DNA from: Azorinus chamasolen
Taxonomy: Eukaryota > Mollusca > Bivalvia > Cardiida > Solecurtidae
Assembly (NCBI GenBank): GCA_963576725.1
Contig: OY755243.1
Coordinates: 75,290,106-75,354,105, forward strand
DNA: 64,000 nucleotides
Reading direction: 5' to 3'
The notes beneath the pieces are model-generated. The model worked only from the letters and a program-made list of their open reading frames with translations. It was not told the DNA's origin and did not search any database. Below, in pieces: positions 50,851 to 61,569 of the stretch (positions within the stretch are counted from its first letter, which is position 1; every line of letters begins with the position of its first letter). The translations under genes were made by a program, and so were the position numbers.

Positions 50851-52931
50851 AACAGAATAGACCCTGATTATACTGCCAAATATTATTGCTATTTGAATAT
50901 TTACTGAACCCAGATCCTCTGACATGAAGTAAGACTCATAAGTTTATAACTGCTTCGAACATTTTAATCATAAGGCAATTTTGGTACTATAATTAACACC
51001 CCCTGTCGAAGTCTATGTTGTGATCAGGGGCTACACTGATTGTTCCATACTGTTCCAGGGTTACAGATAAGGTGCGTATCTGCGTAAATACGCAATGAAA
51101 TTCAGTTGAAAAGCAATTATTTTGAAACTCATGCGTACTGAAAAGCAATTATAAAAGTTGTTTATGCAAAAGCATTCAAGCAGACGCGTATTAGTATGCG
51201 ATAGTTGAGCATTTCTTAAGCATGAATAACTATTTTTGACTGTGGCACCGGGCTTTTTAACTGCAACACATTCTTTAATTATATTAGGTCTTCCCTTGGC
51301 GAACCAGAAATAATTTGTGAAATGTGAACAAGGTGTGTAAAACCTCAAAAGAGGTTGTCAGTGGTATAATAGTCGATCTTTTGTCACAAAACTGTAAGCC
51401 ACTAGTAGAGAAGGTGCAACTAAAGTCGGCAAAATATGTTTCAAAGTATCCTTGGCTTATAACACATTACTCCTGCACAAATATGATGTGTTGAAATGTT
51501 AGCAAATGAAGGTACATCGGACATTTGGATATCGAGTATCAGTTAATGGACTGTTAGAATTACAGATCCGAAAGGGTCTTTCTCTGACATACACCAATCT
51601 CAGTTGTAGGTGTAGGCTTATAACATATATAATATATTGAATCTAAAACTGTTGGGTAAAAATGCTATTCATTTCAAATTGATGGAGTAACACCTATCTT
51701 GATAGTCAATTAAAATTCCGATTACCCAATTCCTTGAAAAAGTAAGGAGTAAATACCCAAATAACGGTCTCCCTAAACAGCGTCGAGAAGTGACGAGAAG
51801 CGACGAGAAGCGTCCAGAAGAAAAAAATGCATTTTATTGTCAAAATAAATGAAAAATTAATAAATCATTGTATTTATGTGTCTTATTTTGATTGAATAAG
51901 TGTAAAAATATTCATTTCCATGCATTTAGTGACCCACTAGTCAAAATTTTTGACAGCGTCGAGAAAATCGGTTGCCTGTCTCTGTCGGTCATTAAGTGTC
52001 GAGAACAAACATATATACGTTTATTACCAAAAATTTGATGTGCTTATACTCTTAATTTGATTGAATGAATGTAAGCTAATTCATTTCTTTACTTTTATTG
52101 CCCTGCTCTATAGGTATAAAATTACTATCAAGCATACGCGCATAAATGTCGAGACGGGATCTGATTCTGGCATATTTATGACTAAGGGAAACCACTGTCG
52201 ATGACTTTATAATATAACTTCAGAAAAAAACAAACCTGCATGCGTATCACATGTATTCCAATTCTAACACTTGATTTATTATCCGATTTGCACATATTAA
52301 TAATATATGACACAATCACATAACCACCGAATGTAGTCCAGTTTCTGTAATTTAAACTTATTAAACTATTTGAAAATAATTTGAGTATTTTGTACTGGTA
52401 TGACAACAGCTAGTAAACTAATAAATGATTTTTATTTTTTTCTGCAAAGGCAAAACTTGCTCAAAATAAAAGAGTTTTTACTCAAGGAATGTGTATTAGC
52501 TTGTTGTTTGCACTTTGAGTAATTAATTGTTTGCCGCAATTATGGTAAGCGCACGCGCCCGGCTTACATGACAGGGATTTTCGCAACACACACACTGTTT
52601 GTTCACGGCTTTTCTTAATTAGGTTGGATTTTGCAAACATGTTACGAGGCTCAAATCACACATCGTGCTTCTCGACGCTAAATTCAGGCCACTACAGTTT
52701 TCTAGTCGCTATTTTTTAAGAGGCTCAAATCACACATAGGGTTTTGTGACTCTAATTCTGGCCGGTACAGTATTCTAATTCTAGATACAAACTGCTACGG
52801 CCTTTGCGAATACAGTAGACCCAGATCAGACTGCTCCTTTACAGTTTTCTAGTCCATCTGGGTCCGCTCTGTTTCTAGTCACTAATTTTTCGGAGCCTCA
52901 AGTCAAGCATCGTGGTTCGCGACGCTGAATT

Positions 52932-53590
52932 CGGTCCGCTACAGTTTTCTAGTCGCTGATTCTGTAGACTGCTACTATATGCAAACATAGATCCAGATCA
53001 CACGGCTCCTATAGCAACCGTCTGATCTGGGTCTGCTCTGTTTCTAATTGTTCATTTCACACGTATATTACTAGCAGAGTTTCTTCTTGTCGCTAATTCT
53101 GATATCGGGCATAAATCTTCTCGTCGCTAATTCTAATACCATGTATTAGGCCTACACATTGATCTTATATACATGTATGCAGAAATCTTCTCGTCGCTTA
53201 ATCTACCAGTACTTATTTCACAAGTATGATAGGCCTAGATCTACACGCAAAACTCTTCTCGTCGCTGAATTTGGTCCGCTACAGTTTTCTAGTCGCTGAT
53301 TCTGTAGACTGCTACTATTTGCAAACATAGATCCAGACCACACGGCTCCTATAGCAACCATCTGATCTGGGTCTGCTCTGTTTCTAGTTGTTCATTACAC
53401 ACGTATATTACTAGCCGAGTTGTCGCTAATTCTAGCTGATATCGGGCATAAATATTCTCTTCGCTAATTCTAATATCAGGCCTACACATGGATCTTATAT
53501 ATGCAGAAATCTTCTCGTCGCTTAATCTACCAGTACTTATTTCACAAGTATATAGATCTACACGCAGAAATCTTCTCGTCGCTGGGCATT
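52932..53590. repeat. Two tandem copies of a 330-bp segment
   Basis: GGTCCGCTACAGTTTTCTAG, TCGCTGATTCTGTAGACTGC, TACTAT, then an A-like hairpin (CACGGCTCCTATAGCAACC), occurs at 52934 and again at 53272, each followed by the same ladder of CTTCTCGTCGCTAATTC motifs. The A-like hairpin was captured before the duplication. Confidence 0.85.
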
Positions 53591-53689
53591 TTACATCATA
53601 ACGTACAATTACATGTATGTAAAAATCTTCTCGACGCTAAATCCGATAGAAGGTAAAAAGGGTATGTCACTTGTAGGCCTCTCTCTCTC

Positions 53690-53702
53690 CCCCCCACCTC
53701 CC

Positions 53703-53733
<31 letters not shown>

Positions 53734-53750
53734 CTCTCTCTCTCTCTCTA
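53690..53750. repeat. CTCTCTCCCCC / TGTGTGTG microsatellites
   Basis: Pyrimidine run, GT dinucleotides, then TCTCTC within the TTCTCGTCGC ladder. Confidence 0.9.
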
Positions 53751-54540
53751 TTTATGTGTATTTATGTATATAATTGCATGCATAATTCTTCTCATCACTA
53801 ACTCTTGGTGTATGTATTTCATATATAAACTGGATGAATAAATTTTCTCGTCGCTAAATCTGATCTCATGTAGTTCTATTATACAGGTATATTAGGCCTA
53901 GACTAGCCGATTTCTTCTCGTCGCTAATTCTAATATAGCTCTAGGGCAGACATTTTCTCGTCGCTAAATCCCACCCATTTCGTGGACATTGCTGTTTTAA
54001 CTTAAAGAAATATTCCAACATTATTTGACATTATTTAACATGTTTTAGTAACATTATTCATATAATAATGACCAAAAGGCATATTCAATGCAGTGTACCT
54101 TGGTGAGTTTCATATAATAGCGAGCCTACCGCATGCGTAATAATGCGGTAGATCTATATCTATATGTATCTACATGTAGCTCTACTCACTGCTATGAATA
54201 AAATATTGCATTATTTAACTGTCAAATGGTGTATTTCATGTTCATGATTACATTTAATAACATATTAAATGCTTTAATTATCAAAAAATGTTATTACTAT
54301 TTTCTGGACGCTTCTCGTCGCTTCGCGTCACTTCTCGTCGCTTCTCGACGCTGTTTAGGGAGACCCCCCAAATAACACAAAACCTTATCTGTAACCCTGT
54401 GTTCATTATGATCTGAAAAACAATACCACACAACAATTTAATCTTGTCGGTGGTCTGTGGAATTATTCAATTCCTATAAAGTGACGGTCATACTTTCTGC
54501 ATAACTGTTATAATTATCGCTCCTTATATATCTTCTGTCA

Positions 54541-54790
54541 AATTAATTCTATGTAGTGTTCAGGGGGCTTCACTAATCGTCTTGATGTGGAAAATAATAC
54601 CACAGAACAATTTAATATTGTTAAAAAGATTCTTTATTGTTCTGTCATGTTATCCGTCCTGTACCATAGGTGCGAAATACAAACACTATAGCCTACTATA
54701 TAATTGCTTTCTAGGCGATTTCTCCAATTGGTTTACTATATATCTAATTGTAGGCGATTTCGTCACTAGGCGATTTCTCCGTTGGAATAT
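54541..54790. mobile_element. Outer inverted repeat, right copy
   Basis: GTTCAGGGGGCTTCACTAAT, CCATAGGTGCGAAATACAAA, TAATTGCTTTCTAGGCGATT, TCTCC ... AATTGTAGGCGATTTCGTCA, CTAGGCGATTTCTCC. Inverted partner of 50257-50500. A partial third copy lies at 54410-54470 (AATACCACACAACAATTTAA). Confidence 0.8.
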
Positions 54791-54799
54791 TTCTTTAAG

Positions 54800-55930
54800 T
54801 TAAAACATATTCTCTGTATATGCTTATTACTTGTCTGTATAACCATAGGCAACTCTGGAACAAATACATGGTTTGTGACGCGTTTTAATTCTGCGGGTGG
54901 ACAGGTCCTAAAGGTCACAGCTCACGGGTCAAAATCGAACTATATATGGATGTTATGAGTTTTTCTTTTAGGCGACCATTTATGTGCAAAGTGTTTACAT
55001 GTTTATTTCTGTCCCCATCTGCCAAAACTGCTGCAGCATGCTTTCACGTTCAGCGAAACTTTACTCTGCGGAACAATTTTAGCGATGGCTGAAAATGATG
55101 ACGATCATCTCAACCCAATCAAGGATTGCTATGTATACAGTAAATAATATTAGATACAGGACCTCAGGCTCAGGATACACGAGATATTTCAGGGACCTGG
55201 GAGTATTGAAGTAGAAGTTAAATTTAAACTGTTTGCATTGCATTCTTGTCAATTCAGTAATAATACGCATGTGACGTACATAAACAAATGCAGATAGATA
55301 AGAATATCTCTTACGATTTGTTATTTGCTGGAATTGTCGGTTTTCGCCATGTTGACCCAATTCGTGTTTTCTGCTACTGACGTCATTTGTTTAGCTGGAG
55401 CTGGGTGCCAGTGTATTTTGGGGATGGTAAAAAACACTGACGAGTCTACCTAAAGGATATCTTATGTGGATGGCGCTGGCTGGACACAACCATTTTGTAA
55501 ACATTTTCATCAATATGCAATGAAGATTGACGATGTCGGGTTCTGGATGCACTAATCATGTCTTCATCATGGTTACATTTTACGGACTGGTAATCGCACA
55601 GTCTCGATTCAAAGTCAACACTATGGTAACGGGCCTCCCATACACACCAACCGCAACTGGTCCATTTCAGAAATGATAATTTACCTGGTGCTGAGCTAGA
55701 TATTCCATATCTTTATTTTCGTGTTTTTATATATAACAAAAGAGAACTTTCATGTTTTTAAATGTCGCCAAAATTTCGTATTTTTAGCAAAATCCTTCAT
55801 TTCTAAAATAACCAAATAATGTGAAAAATCTCCATATAAGTATTTTTTTCCTTATTTACCTGACTATGAAACCAAATACAAGCTGTACATAGTTTCATTA
55901 GAATTATTTCGTGAATCTTGCATACTCATA
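54800..55930. other. Mostly unique sequence between repeat composites
   Basis: No repeat family detected. Contains the promoter-like patch at 55079-55390. Confidence 0.4.
55079..55390 (-). promoter_or_regulatory. Possible promoter and first exon (weak)
   Basis: On the minus strand an exact TGACGTCA (55378-55385) is followed within about 35 bases by CAACATGGCG and a 93-codon open frame from the preceding ATG. GTAAGA occurs 46 bases into the frame and could be a splice donor. CRE plus a CAACATGGCG-type start is a common first-exon arrangement in animals, but no matching downstream exon can be identified. Chance is a real alternative. Confidence 0.2.
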
Positions 55931-56340
55931 TATTATGGAGCGGTATTTGGGTCAAAATTATAGTTATGATTTTACTAAGCAAATACTGTTATCTACGTGC
56001 TAGTTGTTAATTTAGATACTCATTTCGATGTTGTTAAATACAATTTATCTATTTAAACTTCTATTTTAATTGTCTTTCCGTTTTTCAAAAATCTTATATT
56101 TCATTCGCAATCTCAGAAGCTAGCCGCCTTATTCTACATGCCTCATTCTATATTCTTCATTCTATATTCTTCATTCTATATTTTTCATTCTATATTCTTA
56201 ATTCTTATCGCTAAACGCTAAATGTTTCAACTCAAATTATTACGAAACTAACTCACCAAATACTAGCTCTAGCTACACTACGCGATGACAACGTTAAACG
56301 GTGTTAGTAAGATTGTAGAAAATCATTGTTAATCATTGAA
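55931..56340. mobile_element. Inverted-repeat composite, left arm
   Basis: TTATGGAGCGGTATTTGGGT, CAAAATTATAG, about 140 bp of other sequence, then CTCAGAAGCTAGCCGCCTTA, CATGCCTCATTCTATATTCT, ATCGCTAAACGCTAAATGTT, TCAACTCAAATTATTACGAA and GATGACAACGTTAAACGG. All of it recurs inverted at 58498-58966. Confidence 0.75.
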
Positions 56341-56460
56341 AATTATTGTTATGTACAGAATATTAAGCGTTTATTTTGTTAAAAGGGTGCCATCCTCGAT
56401 TCGACATGTCTAAATTTAGATTTATATATAAGTAGAATTCCCCCAAAGCAGACAATATGC

Positions 56461-56545
56461 GGCCGTGGCCGAGTGGGTAAAGCTGCTGGCAGTTAACAGT
56501 TTTGGTATTGATGGTTGGTGGTTCAAATCACGGCAGCGACACATT
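56461..56545 (+). repeat. tRNA-Ser-like sequence, probable SINE head or tRNA relic
   Basis: GCGGCCGTGGCCGAGTGGGT holds a good A box (TGGCCGAGTGG), and TGGTGGTTCAAATCACGGCA holds a B box (GGTTCAAATC). The spacing of about 60 bp suits a long-variable-arm tRNA. The T stem and acceptor stem pair poorly (GTG/CAC only), so a working tRNA is unlikely. Confidence 0.5.
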
Positions 56546-56569
56546 TATTTTCTTTGGGAATATTAGTTG

Positions 56570-56655
56570 TTAACGCTTAATGCTTCATGACTATATTTCT
56601 AAAGTCTGAATTGCAAATCGGTAAACGGTAAATGCTTCAACTCAAATTATTAATA
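56570..56655. repeat. Third copy of the composite arm sequence
   Basis: AAATCGGTAAACGGTAAATG, CTTCAACTCAAATTATTA matches ATCGCTAAACGCTAAATGTT, TCAACTCAAATTATTA of the left arm in direct orientation. Confidence 0.6.
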
Positions 56656-56661
56656 TTGAAG

Positions 56662-57191
56662 TTTAATCCTTCCCTGTTGAATATTCGTGTAAAAAATAAT
56701 TCTACCATGAATATGTATTAGCTGATTTTTAACAATGATATATGGACACATGATTTTTGATGTCCCCCAACGGCGGGCATATAGTAATCGCATTGTCCGT
56801 CCTTCCGTCTGTCCTTCCGTCCGCCTGTCCGGCCGCCCGTCCATCCGTCCGTCCCAAATTTCGCGTCCCTTCTGTAACTTTTTTCTGTGAATTGATTTCA
56901 AAATAACCTGGCACAAATGTTCACCACAAAAAGATGATATGTCGTGTTCAACTCCCTGGTCCATGGGTAAAAGGTCAATGTCATCCTTCAGGGTCAAAGG
57001 TCGGGGGTATAAGTGTTTCACAAACACACTCTTGATTGGTAATGGATAGAATCTGCAGAATCAGCACTGTTATATTTCCATAAGCAAACAAATTGGACCC
57101 TGTTCAGACGGCTTCCTTCGGAGCCGTCTGATCTGGATCTACTATGTTTGCACAGGCCTAAAAGGCGGATATTTGAGGGGAAGGGATAATA
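56662..57191 (+). mobile_element. Family A MITE split by a composite repeat
   Basis: TTTAATCCTTCCCTGTTGAA to GGACACATGATTTTTGATG, then foreign sequence, then from about 57040 ATGGATAGAATCTGCAGAAT, GCAAACAAATTGGACCCTGT, hairpin, and GAGGGGAAGGGATAA. Confidence 0.65.
56758..57036 (-). mobile_element. Pearl-like composite repeat, reverse orientation, inside A
   Basis: GATGTCCCCCAACGGCGGGC (tail), CCGTCCTTCCGTCTGTCCTT microsatellite, one core with AACCTGGCACAAATGTTCAC, GGGTCAAAGGTCGGGGGTAT, and head GTGTTTCACAAACACACTCT. Same head family as the repeat starting at 63920. Confidence 0.65.
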
Positions 57192-57229
57192 CATACATTC
57201 ACGCGAGCTTATTACATTGGACATACACG

Positions 57230-57300
57230 CAGTGTTGACCCAGATCAGAGGACTCCTAAAGGAGCATTCTGATCAGGATATGCAGTCTGTCATTCAAAAA
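57230..57300. mobile_element. Family A hairpin fragment
   Basis: CAGTGTTGACCCAGATCAGA, GGACTCCTAAAGGAGCATTC, TGATCAGGATATGCAG. Confidence 0.5.
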
Positions 57301-57407
57301 GTTCTAGCAGGTGTAAGCCTTTCACACTGCGTGGACTCTATAGTTAAAAACTGATGTTCCACTGTGAAAATTCAGACTTGAAAGATGGAAGTTAACCCTT
57401 TACCTGA

Positions 57408-57575
57408 TAGTCCAGTAAACCCTCTCATGCAGACAGCTCCTAGAGGAGCTTTCTGCATGAATTTCACCCTGCCTTAAACTGATACCTGTCTCCAAGACTG
57501 ATATTTATACTGAATTTAACGTCCGGTTTAGACGGGTAGATCCTGATTAGAAGGCTGCTGTTAATAACTTTCGTC
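57408..57575. mobile_element. Family D right half, degraded
   Basis: AGACAGCTCCTAGAGGAGCT, TTCTGCATGAATTTCACCCT, AAACTGATACCTGTCTCCAA, GTCCGGTTTAGACGGGTAGA. Confidence 0.5.
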
Positions 57576-57674
57576 CTGCATTAATTTTAAACTCAGAATT
57601 ATAATTATTTGTAGAGATCTGCTACTGTGCACAAACTGTATACAGGCAATCAAGCACCAGTGATAGCTCTCCGA

Positions 57675-57850
57675 TTAACCCTGTACCTATTGAATATTCA
57701 TATAGGAAATAATGACGTCATGAAAATCAATTAGAATAGTGTTTAAAATGGCTGATGTGAACACATAGACTTTTAACCATGGCAGAAACTGTAGAATCAG
57801 ATCTAACCATTTCATAAGCAAACAGAGCAGACCCCGATAAGACATTTTAT
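57675..57850 (+). mobile_element. Family A MITE, right half lost
   Basis: TTAACCCTGTACCTATTGAA, exact TGACGTCA (57713-57720), AGCAAACAGAGCAGACCCCG, then truncated. Confidence 0.6.
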
Positions 57851-57869
57851 ATTCTTTCTTCACTATATG

Positions 57870-57945
57870 CACTCGGGTGTCAATCAGCTTGAATACTGAT
57901 GCCGCACTGAACCACCCGGTGTCTGATCTAGATCCAAACTGCATG
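57870..57945. mobile_element. Family F-like palindrome
   Basis: GTCAATCAGCTTGAATACTG, ATGCCGCACTGAACCACCCG, GTGTCTGATCTAGATCCAAA. Diverged. Confidence 0.4.
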
Positions 57946-57984
57946 CAAAATCAATCTTGGATTCACTCATAGTATGGTAAAGGT

Positions 57985-58227
57985 TGGCACTTTCCCCCAT
58001 CTATTCATGTAAAAATCATGAATGTTAGAATATGAATTAGATCTAGATCCTAGTTGTATTTTATCATGGCATCACGAACAAGTGGTAGAAACATTAGAAT
58101 CAGATCTACATTGTTTCATAATCAAACAGAGTAGACCCAGGTCAAACGGCTCCTATAGGAGCCGTCTGATATGGGTATGCTCTGTTTGCAGGAGTCAAAA
58201 GTCGGTCATATGAGGGAAAGGGTTACA
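57985..58227 (+). mobile_element. Family A MITE
   Basis: TTGGCACTTTCCCCCATCTA, hairpin GTCAAACGGCTCCTATAGGA, GCCGTCTGATATGGG, end ATGAGGGAAAGGGTTA. Confidence 0.65.
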
Positions 58228-58497
58228 GATACTATTCGTTATCACCAATCCATTCATAGCATAGATTCTATAAAAAAGCAAAAAAAAGCATAGATTCTAT
58301 ATAAACAAACCAAATGTTAGCGTGTTTTCTTTCTCGAAACGCCCAAATGTTATTTGCTAAAATACTGGGTTTGACACCTCTGTTTATATGTAGAGTAAAA
58401 GGCCCTTATTTCGACATATATTCGTCGTAACGATAAGAGTTTGTTGTACTTCGACATGGCAACAAAGAAAGACGTACATTTACCACCGTGTTTGAAT

Positions 58498-58966
58498 TAC
58501 TATTTTCTACAATTACTAAATACCTTTTAACGTTGTCATCAAGTAGAGCTAGTATTTTGTGAGTTAGTTTCGTAATAATTTGAGTTGAAACATTTAGCGA
58601 TAAGAATTAAGAATTTAGAATGAGGCATGTAGAATAAGGCGGTTAGCTTCTGAGATCAAGTAGAGCTAGTATTTGGTGGGTTGAGAACAAGTAGAGCTAG
58701 TATTTGGTTAGTTAGTTAATTTGAGTTGAAACATTTAGCGTTTAGCGATAAGAATTAAGAATATAGAATGAAGAATATAGAACGAGGCAGATCAAGTAGA
58801 GCTAGTATTTGGTGAGTTAGTTTCGTAATAATTTGAGTTGAAACATTTAGCGTTTAGCGATAAGAATTAAGAATATAGAATGAAGAATATAGAATGAGGC
58901 ATGTAGAAAAAGGCGGGTAGCTTCTGAGAACTATAATTTTGACCCAAATACCGCTCCATAATTTAT
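58498..58966. mobile_element. Inverted-repeat composite, right arm with internal triplication
   Basis: ATCAAGTAGAGCTAGTATTT, GGTGAGTTAGTTTCGTAATA, ATTTGAGTTGAAACATTTAG, CGATAAGAATTAAGAATATA, GAATGAGGC repeats about three times (58539, 58655-58735, 58793), then AACTATAATTTTGACCCAAA, TACCGCTCCATAA. Mirror of 55931-56340. Confidence 0.75.
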
Positions 58967-59194
58967 GGTTCATCACTATCCTGTTAAACGACTTTTTGTT
59001 GTTGTTGATTTGTTTTTGTTTTTGCTAAAGTTCCGTGACCATGCTCTATTGCATCCTTACACACAAGTATGAACAGTTCACTGTAAAGCTAAATATTATA
59101 TTACACTAATGTTGAAGCAACGTTAAATCCATACATACTAGTTAGGAACTGATTAAATGCACTTTGATAAATAGCCGAATTACATTCGTTACTT

Positions 59195-59225
<31 letters not shown>

Positions 59226-59228
59226 TTA
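59195..59228. repeat. GATA microsatellite
   Basis: About eight GATA units. Confidence 0.95.
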
Positions 59229-59863
<635 letters not shown>

Positions 59864-59994
59864 TACTGTGACTGTTTCCTGAAACAAAAATGAAGAAATA
59901 TAAAAATGGAAGATTGTAGCAGACGACAAAGTTTCCAACGACACGATTTGCCAGTGAAATAGTTAATTGCGCCATCTGCCATACAAAGAGTTGA

Positions 59995-61047
59995 TCAAGC
60001 ACTACATGAAGTTGTTTGTTTGAAAGATGTCACAATATTGTAGACCTCGATCCTTATTTTGCTTGCTTTAAGTCTGTACGATTCGTTCCAGAACAAGAAA
60101 GTATCCATGAAAATCATTCTGCATTCTTTCATCTTGTACACATAAATGTAGAGGTTAATGAAAGTATTCACTAAGCTAGCGATATAACTTAAGCATTGAA
60201 ACACTACCTGCAAAGTGAGAACCTGCATGGATGGTATAAATACAAACACCGTAGTGTGTGCCAGAATAGGTATGCTCAATAGTTCGTACGCAAAAATTAC
60301 ACTCAATACCGAGACAGTGGTTCTAAACGATAACCGATTGTTTGACTTGATCGTGCTTGCCTTATCACCTTGAACTGTCGTAGTGAGGGCATTAATGATG
60401 TTAAGTTGACGGCGCATTATGTTCCAAATCTTAACATATGCCAAAATAATGAACACATGATATATAAGATATAATATAGCCACTATACTTCTCAATGGCA
60501 AAAACACTGTCCATAACTCACATGCATCTAAGTCAAATGCACACTTCCTCCAAAATGTTAGTGCAAATGTGATGCAAGGAACAACTGTATGGGTAACCCA
60601 GATATGAAATGTAAACCATCTTATCGATACATCATTTATGTATTCTCTATACTTCATTGAAGCTGCTAGTGCCACCAGTCTTTCCAGAGTCAAGCCTGCA
60701 ACAGAGGCAAGCGAGAGAAGCGTAAACGGAACAGACCCGACAATTCGGATATAGAATACTAAAGCGTAATGGTCGTCCCCAAATAGAAGCATACAAACAC
60801 TGGTCACAATGAGGTAAGCTGAAAATAAAGCTTCACTCATCAAGTAATTATAAGAAAAGCGCTTGATTTGACTCGGCAGTCGTCGGCATTTACGAAGAGT
60901 GACGATGGCGACGCACTGGCAACATAGTGCAAAGAATGATATATGGATGGCGCAGACGTTGATTAACTTTGTTCTCAGAGAGAGCTCATTCGTCACATTC
61001 ACCAGTAAATCGGAGATGTTCTTGTAAGTTGGAGATATCTGCGTCAT
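59995..61047 (-). CDS. Atypical seven-transmembrane receptor, rhodopsin-like, 350 aa
   Basis: Likely G-protein-coupled receptor of the plasma membrane; ligand unknown. Seven hydrophobic segments lie at about 28-51, 65-89, 97-121, 145-167, 183-207, 242-270 and 277-304, with an outside N-terminus bearing two N-glycosylation motifs (Asn10, Asn17) and a 45-residue tail. The end of helix 3 reads LERLVAL, so Glu122-Arg123 stand for the DRY pair. Helix 7 reads NTFINLYIY, with leucine where NPxxY has proline. Helix 6 lacks the usual CWxP (YELLSIP), and no helix-3 cysteine is seen for the standard disulfide. Length and topology fit class A receptors in one exon. TTGTGTCTTTGTAG and TTCTACAG before the ATG could be splice acceptors of a 5' UTR intron. 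An orphan or lineage-expanded receptor is the best reading. Confidence 0.85.
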   Translation of the reverse strand: MTQISPTYKNISDLLVNVTNELSLRTKLINVCAIHISFFALCCQCVAIVTLRKCRRLPSQIKRFSYNYLMSEALFSAYLIVTSVCMLLFGDDHYALVFYIRIVGSVPFTLLSLASVAGLTLERLVALAASMKYREYINDVSIRWFTFHIWVTHTVVPCITFALTFWRKCAFDLDACELWTVFLPLRSIVAILYLIYHVFIILAYVKIWNIMRRQLNIINALTTTVQGDKASTIKSNNRLSFRTTVSVLSVIFAYELLSIPILAHTTVFVFIPSMQVLTLQVVFQCLSYIASLVNTFINLYIYVYKMKECRMIFMDTFLFWNESYRLKASKIRIEVYNIVTSFKQTTSCSA

Positions 61048-61156
61048 TTCTTAGCTGTAGAACTACAAAGACACAATATAGTAATATATAAATGATAAAT
61101 TCCTAATACAAATAGAATACAATTAAAGGATCCATGTAGATAACTTGCGATCTGAT

Positions 61157-61267
61157 CTATTAAAATCTCTTATTTCTCAACCAAACTCTATCTGGCTGCA
61201 ACTCATTAAAATCGTATCAAAGATGCGATTCTAATGAGATGCAGCAAGATACAGTTTGGCGAAAAAA
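61157..61267. mobile_element. Family E-like palindrome, diverged subtype
   Basis: CTTATTTCTCAACCAAACTC, TATCTGGCTGCAACTCATTA, AAATCGTATCAAAGATGCGA and mirror. Same plan as E, but the GTGACCACTCTTTAGAATCG arm is replaced by GCTGCAACTCATTAAAATCG. It lies about 110 bp upstream of the receptor start codon. Confidence 0.6.
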
Positions 61268-61416
61268 TATCAAAAGAAATTCTACAACATAATTCAACAT
61301 CAACTCATAGAACGGTGGCAGTGCATAGCTTGTTTAGTGTCACAGGTCCCTAAATGTCCGTGGAACATTTATGAAGGTTGTGTGTGCGAGCTCGTTTTTC
61401 ATTTGCACTTCTGGTT

Positions 61417-61563
61417 CCATGCTTATAGAGCTTTTTAGTTGAGTCTGAGTTTGTTCTCAAGCTTTTGATTGGTCAGATTTGAGCCAAAGGCTCAAATCTG
61501 ATCAATCAAAAACTTGAGAACGAACTCAGACTCAACTAAAAAGTTTTATAAGCATGGACTCAG
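61417..61563. mobile_element. Family G palindrome, best copy
   Basis: TTCCATGCTTATAGAGCTTT, TTAGTTGAGTCTGAGTTTGT, TCTCAAGCTTTTGATTGGTC, AGATTTGAGCCAAAGGCTCA and full mirror to TTTTATAAGCATGGA. About 145 bp of nearly perfect palindrome. Confidence 0.8.
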
Positions 61564-61569
61564 GTGTTG

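Larger units (their letters stand above)
51766..54365. mobile_element. Inner layer: 2.6-kb element built of TTCTCGTCGC motifs
   Basis: Left end GGTCTCCCTAAACAGCGTCG, AGAAGTGACGAGAAGCGACG, AGAAGCGTCC is mirrored by GGACGCTTCTCGTCGCTTCG ... CTGTTTAGGGAGACC, about 55 bp of inverted repeat. CCAAATAAC is repeated outside both ends, a target duplication of 9-10 bp. That length occurs in Mutator-type elements, but no transposase is present. The interior has about twenty TTCTCGTCGC-type motifs, mostly between 52670 and 53960. Confidence 0.75.
51056..54399. mobile_element. Middle layer: E-like ends CAGGGTTACAGATAAGG
   Basis: CAGGGTTACAGATAAGGTGC (51056) is mirrored by CCTTATCTGTAACCCTG (ends 54399). 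These termini match family E ends. TGTTC lies directly outside both. The layer holds the inner element 51766-54365, so the E-like copy appears to have been split by it. Confidence 0.6.
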
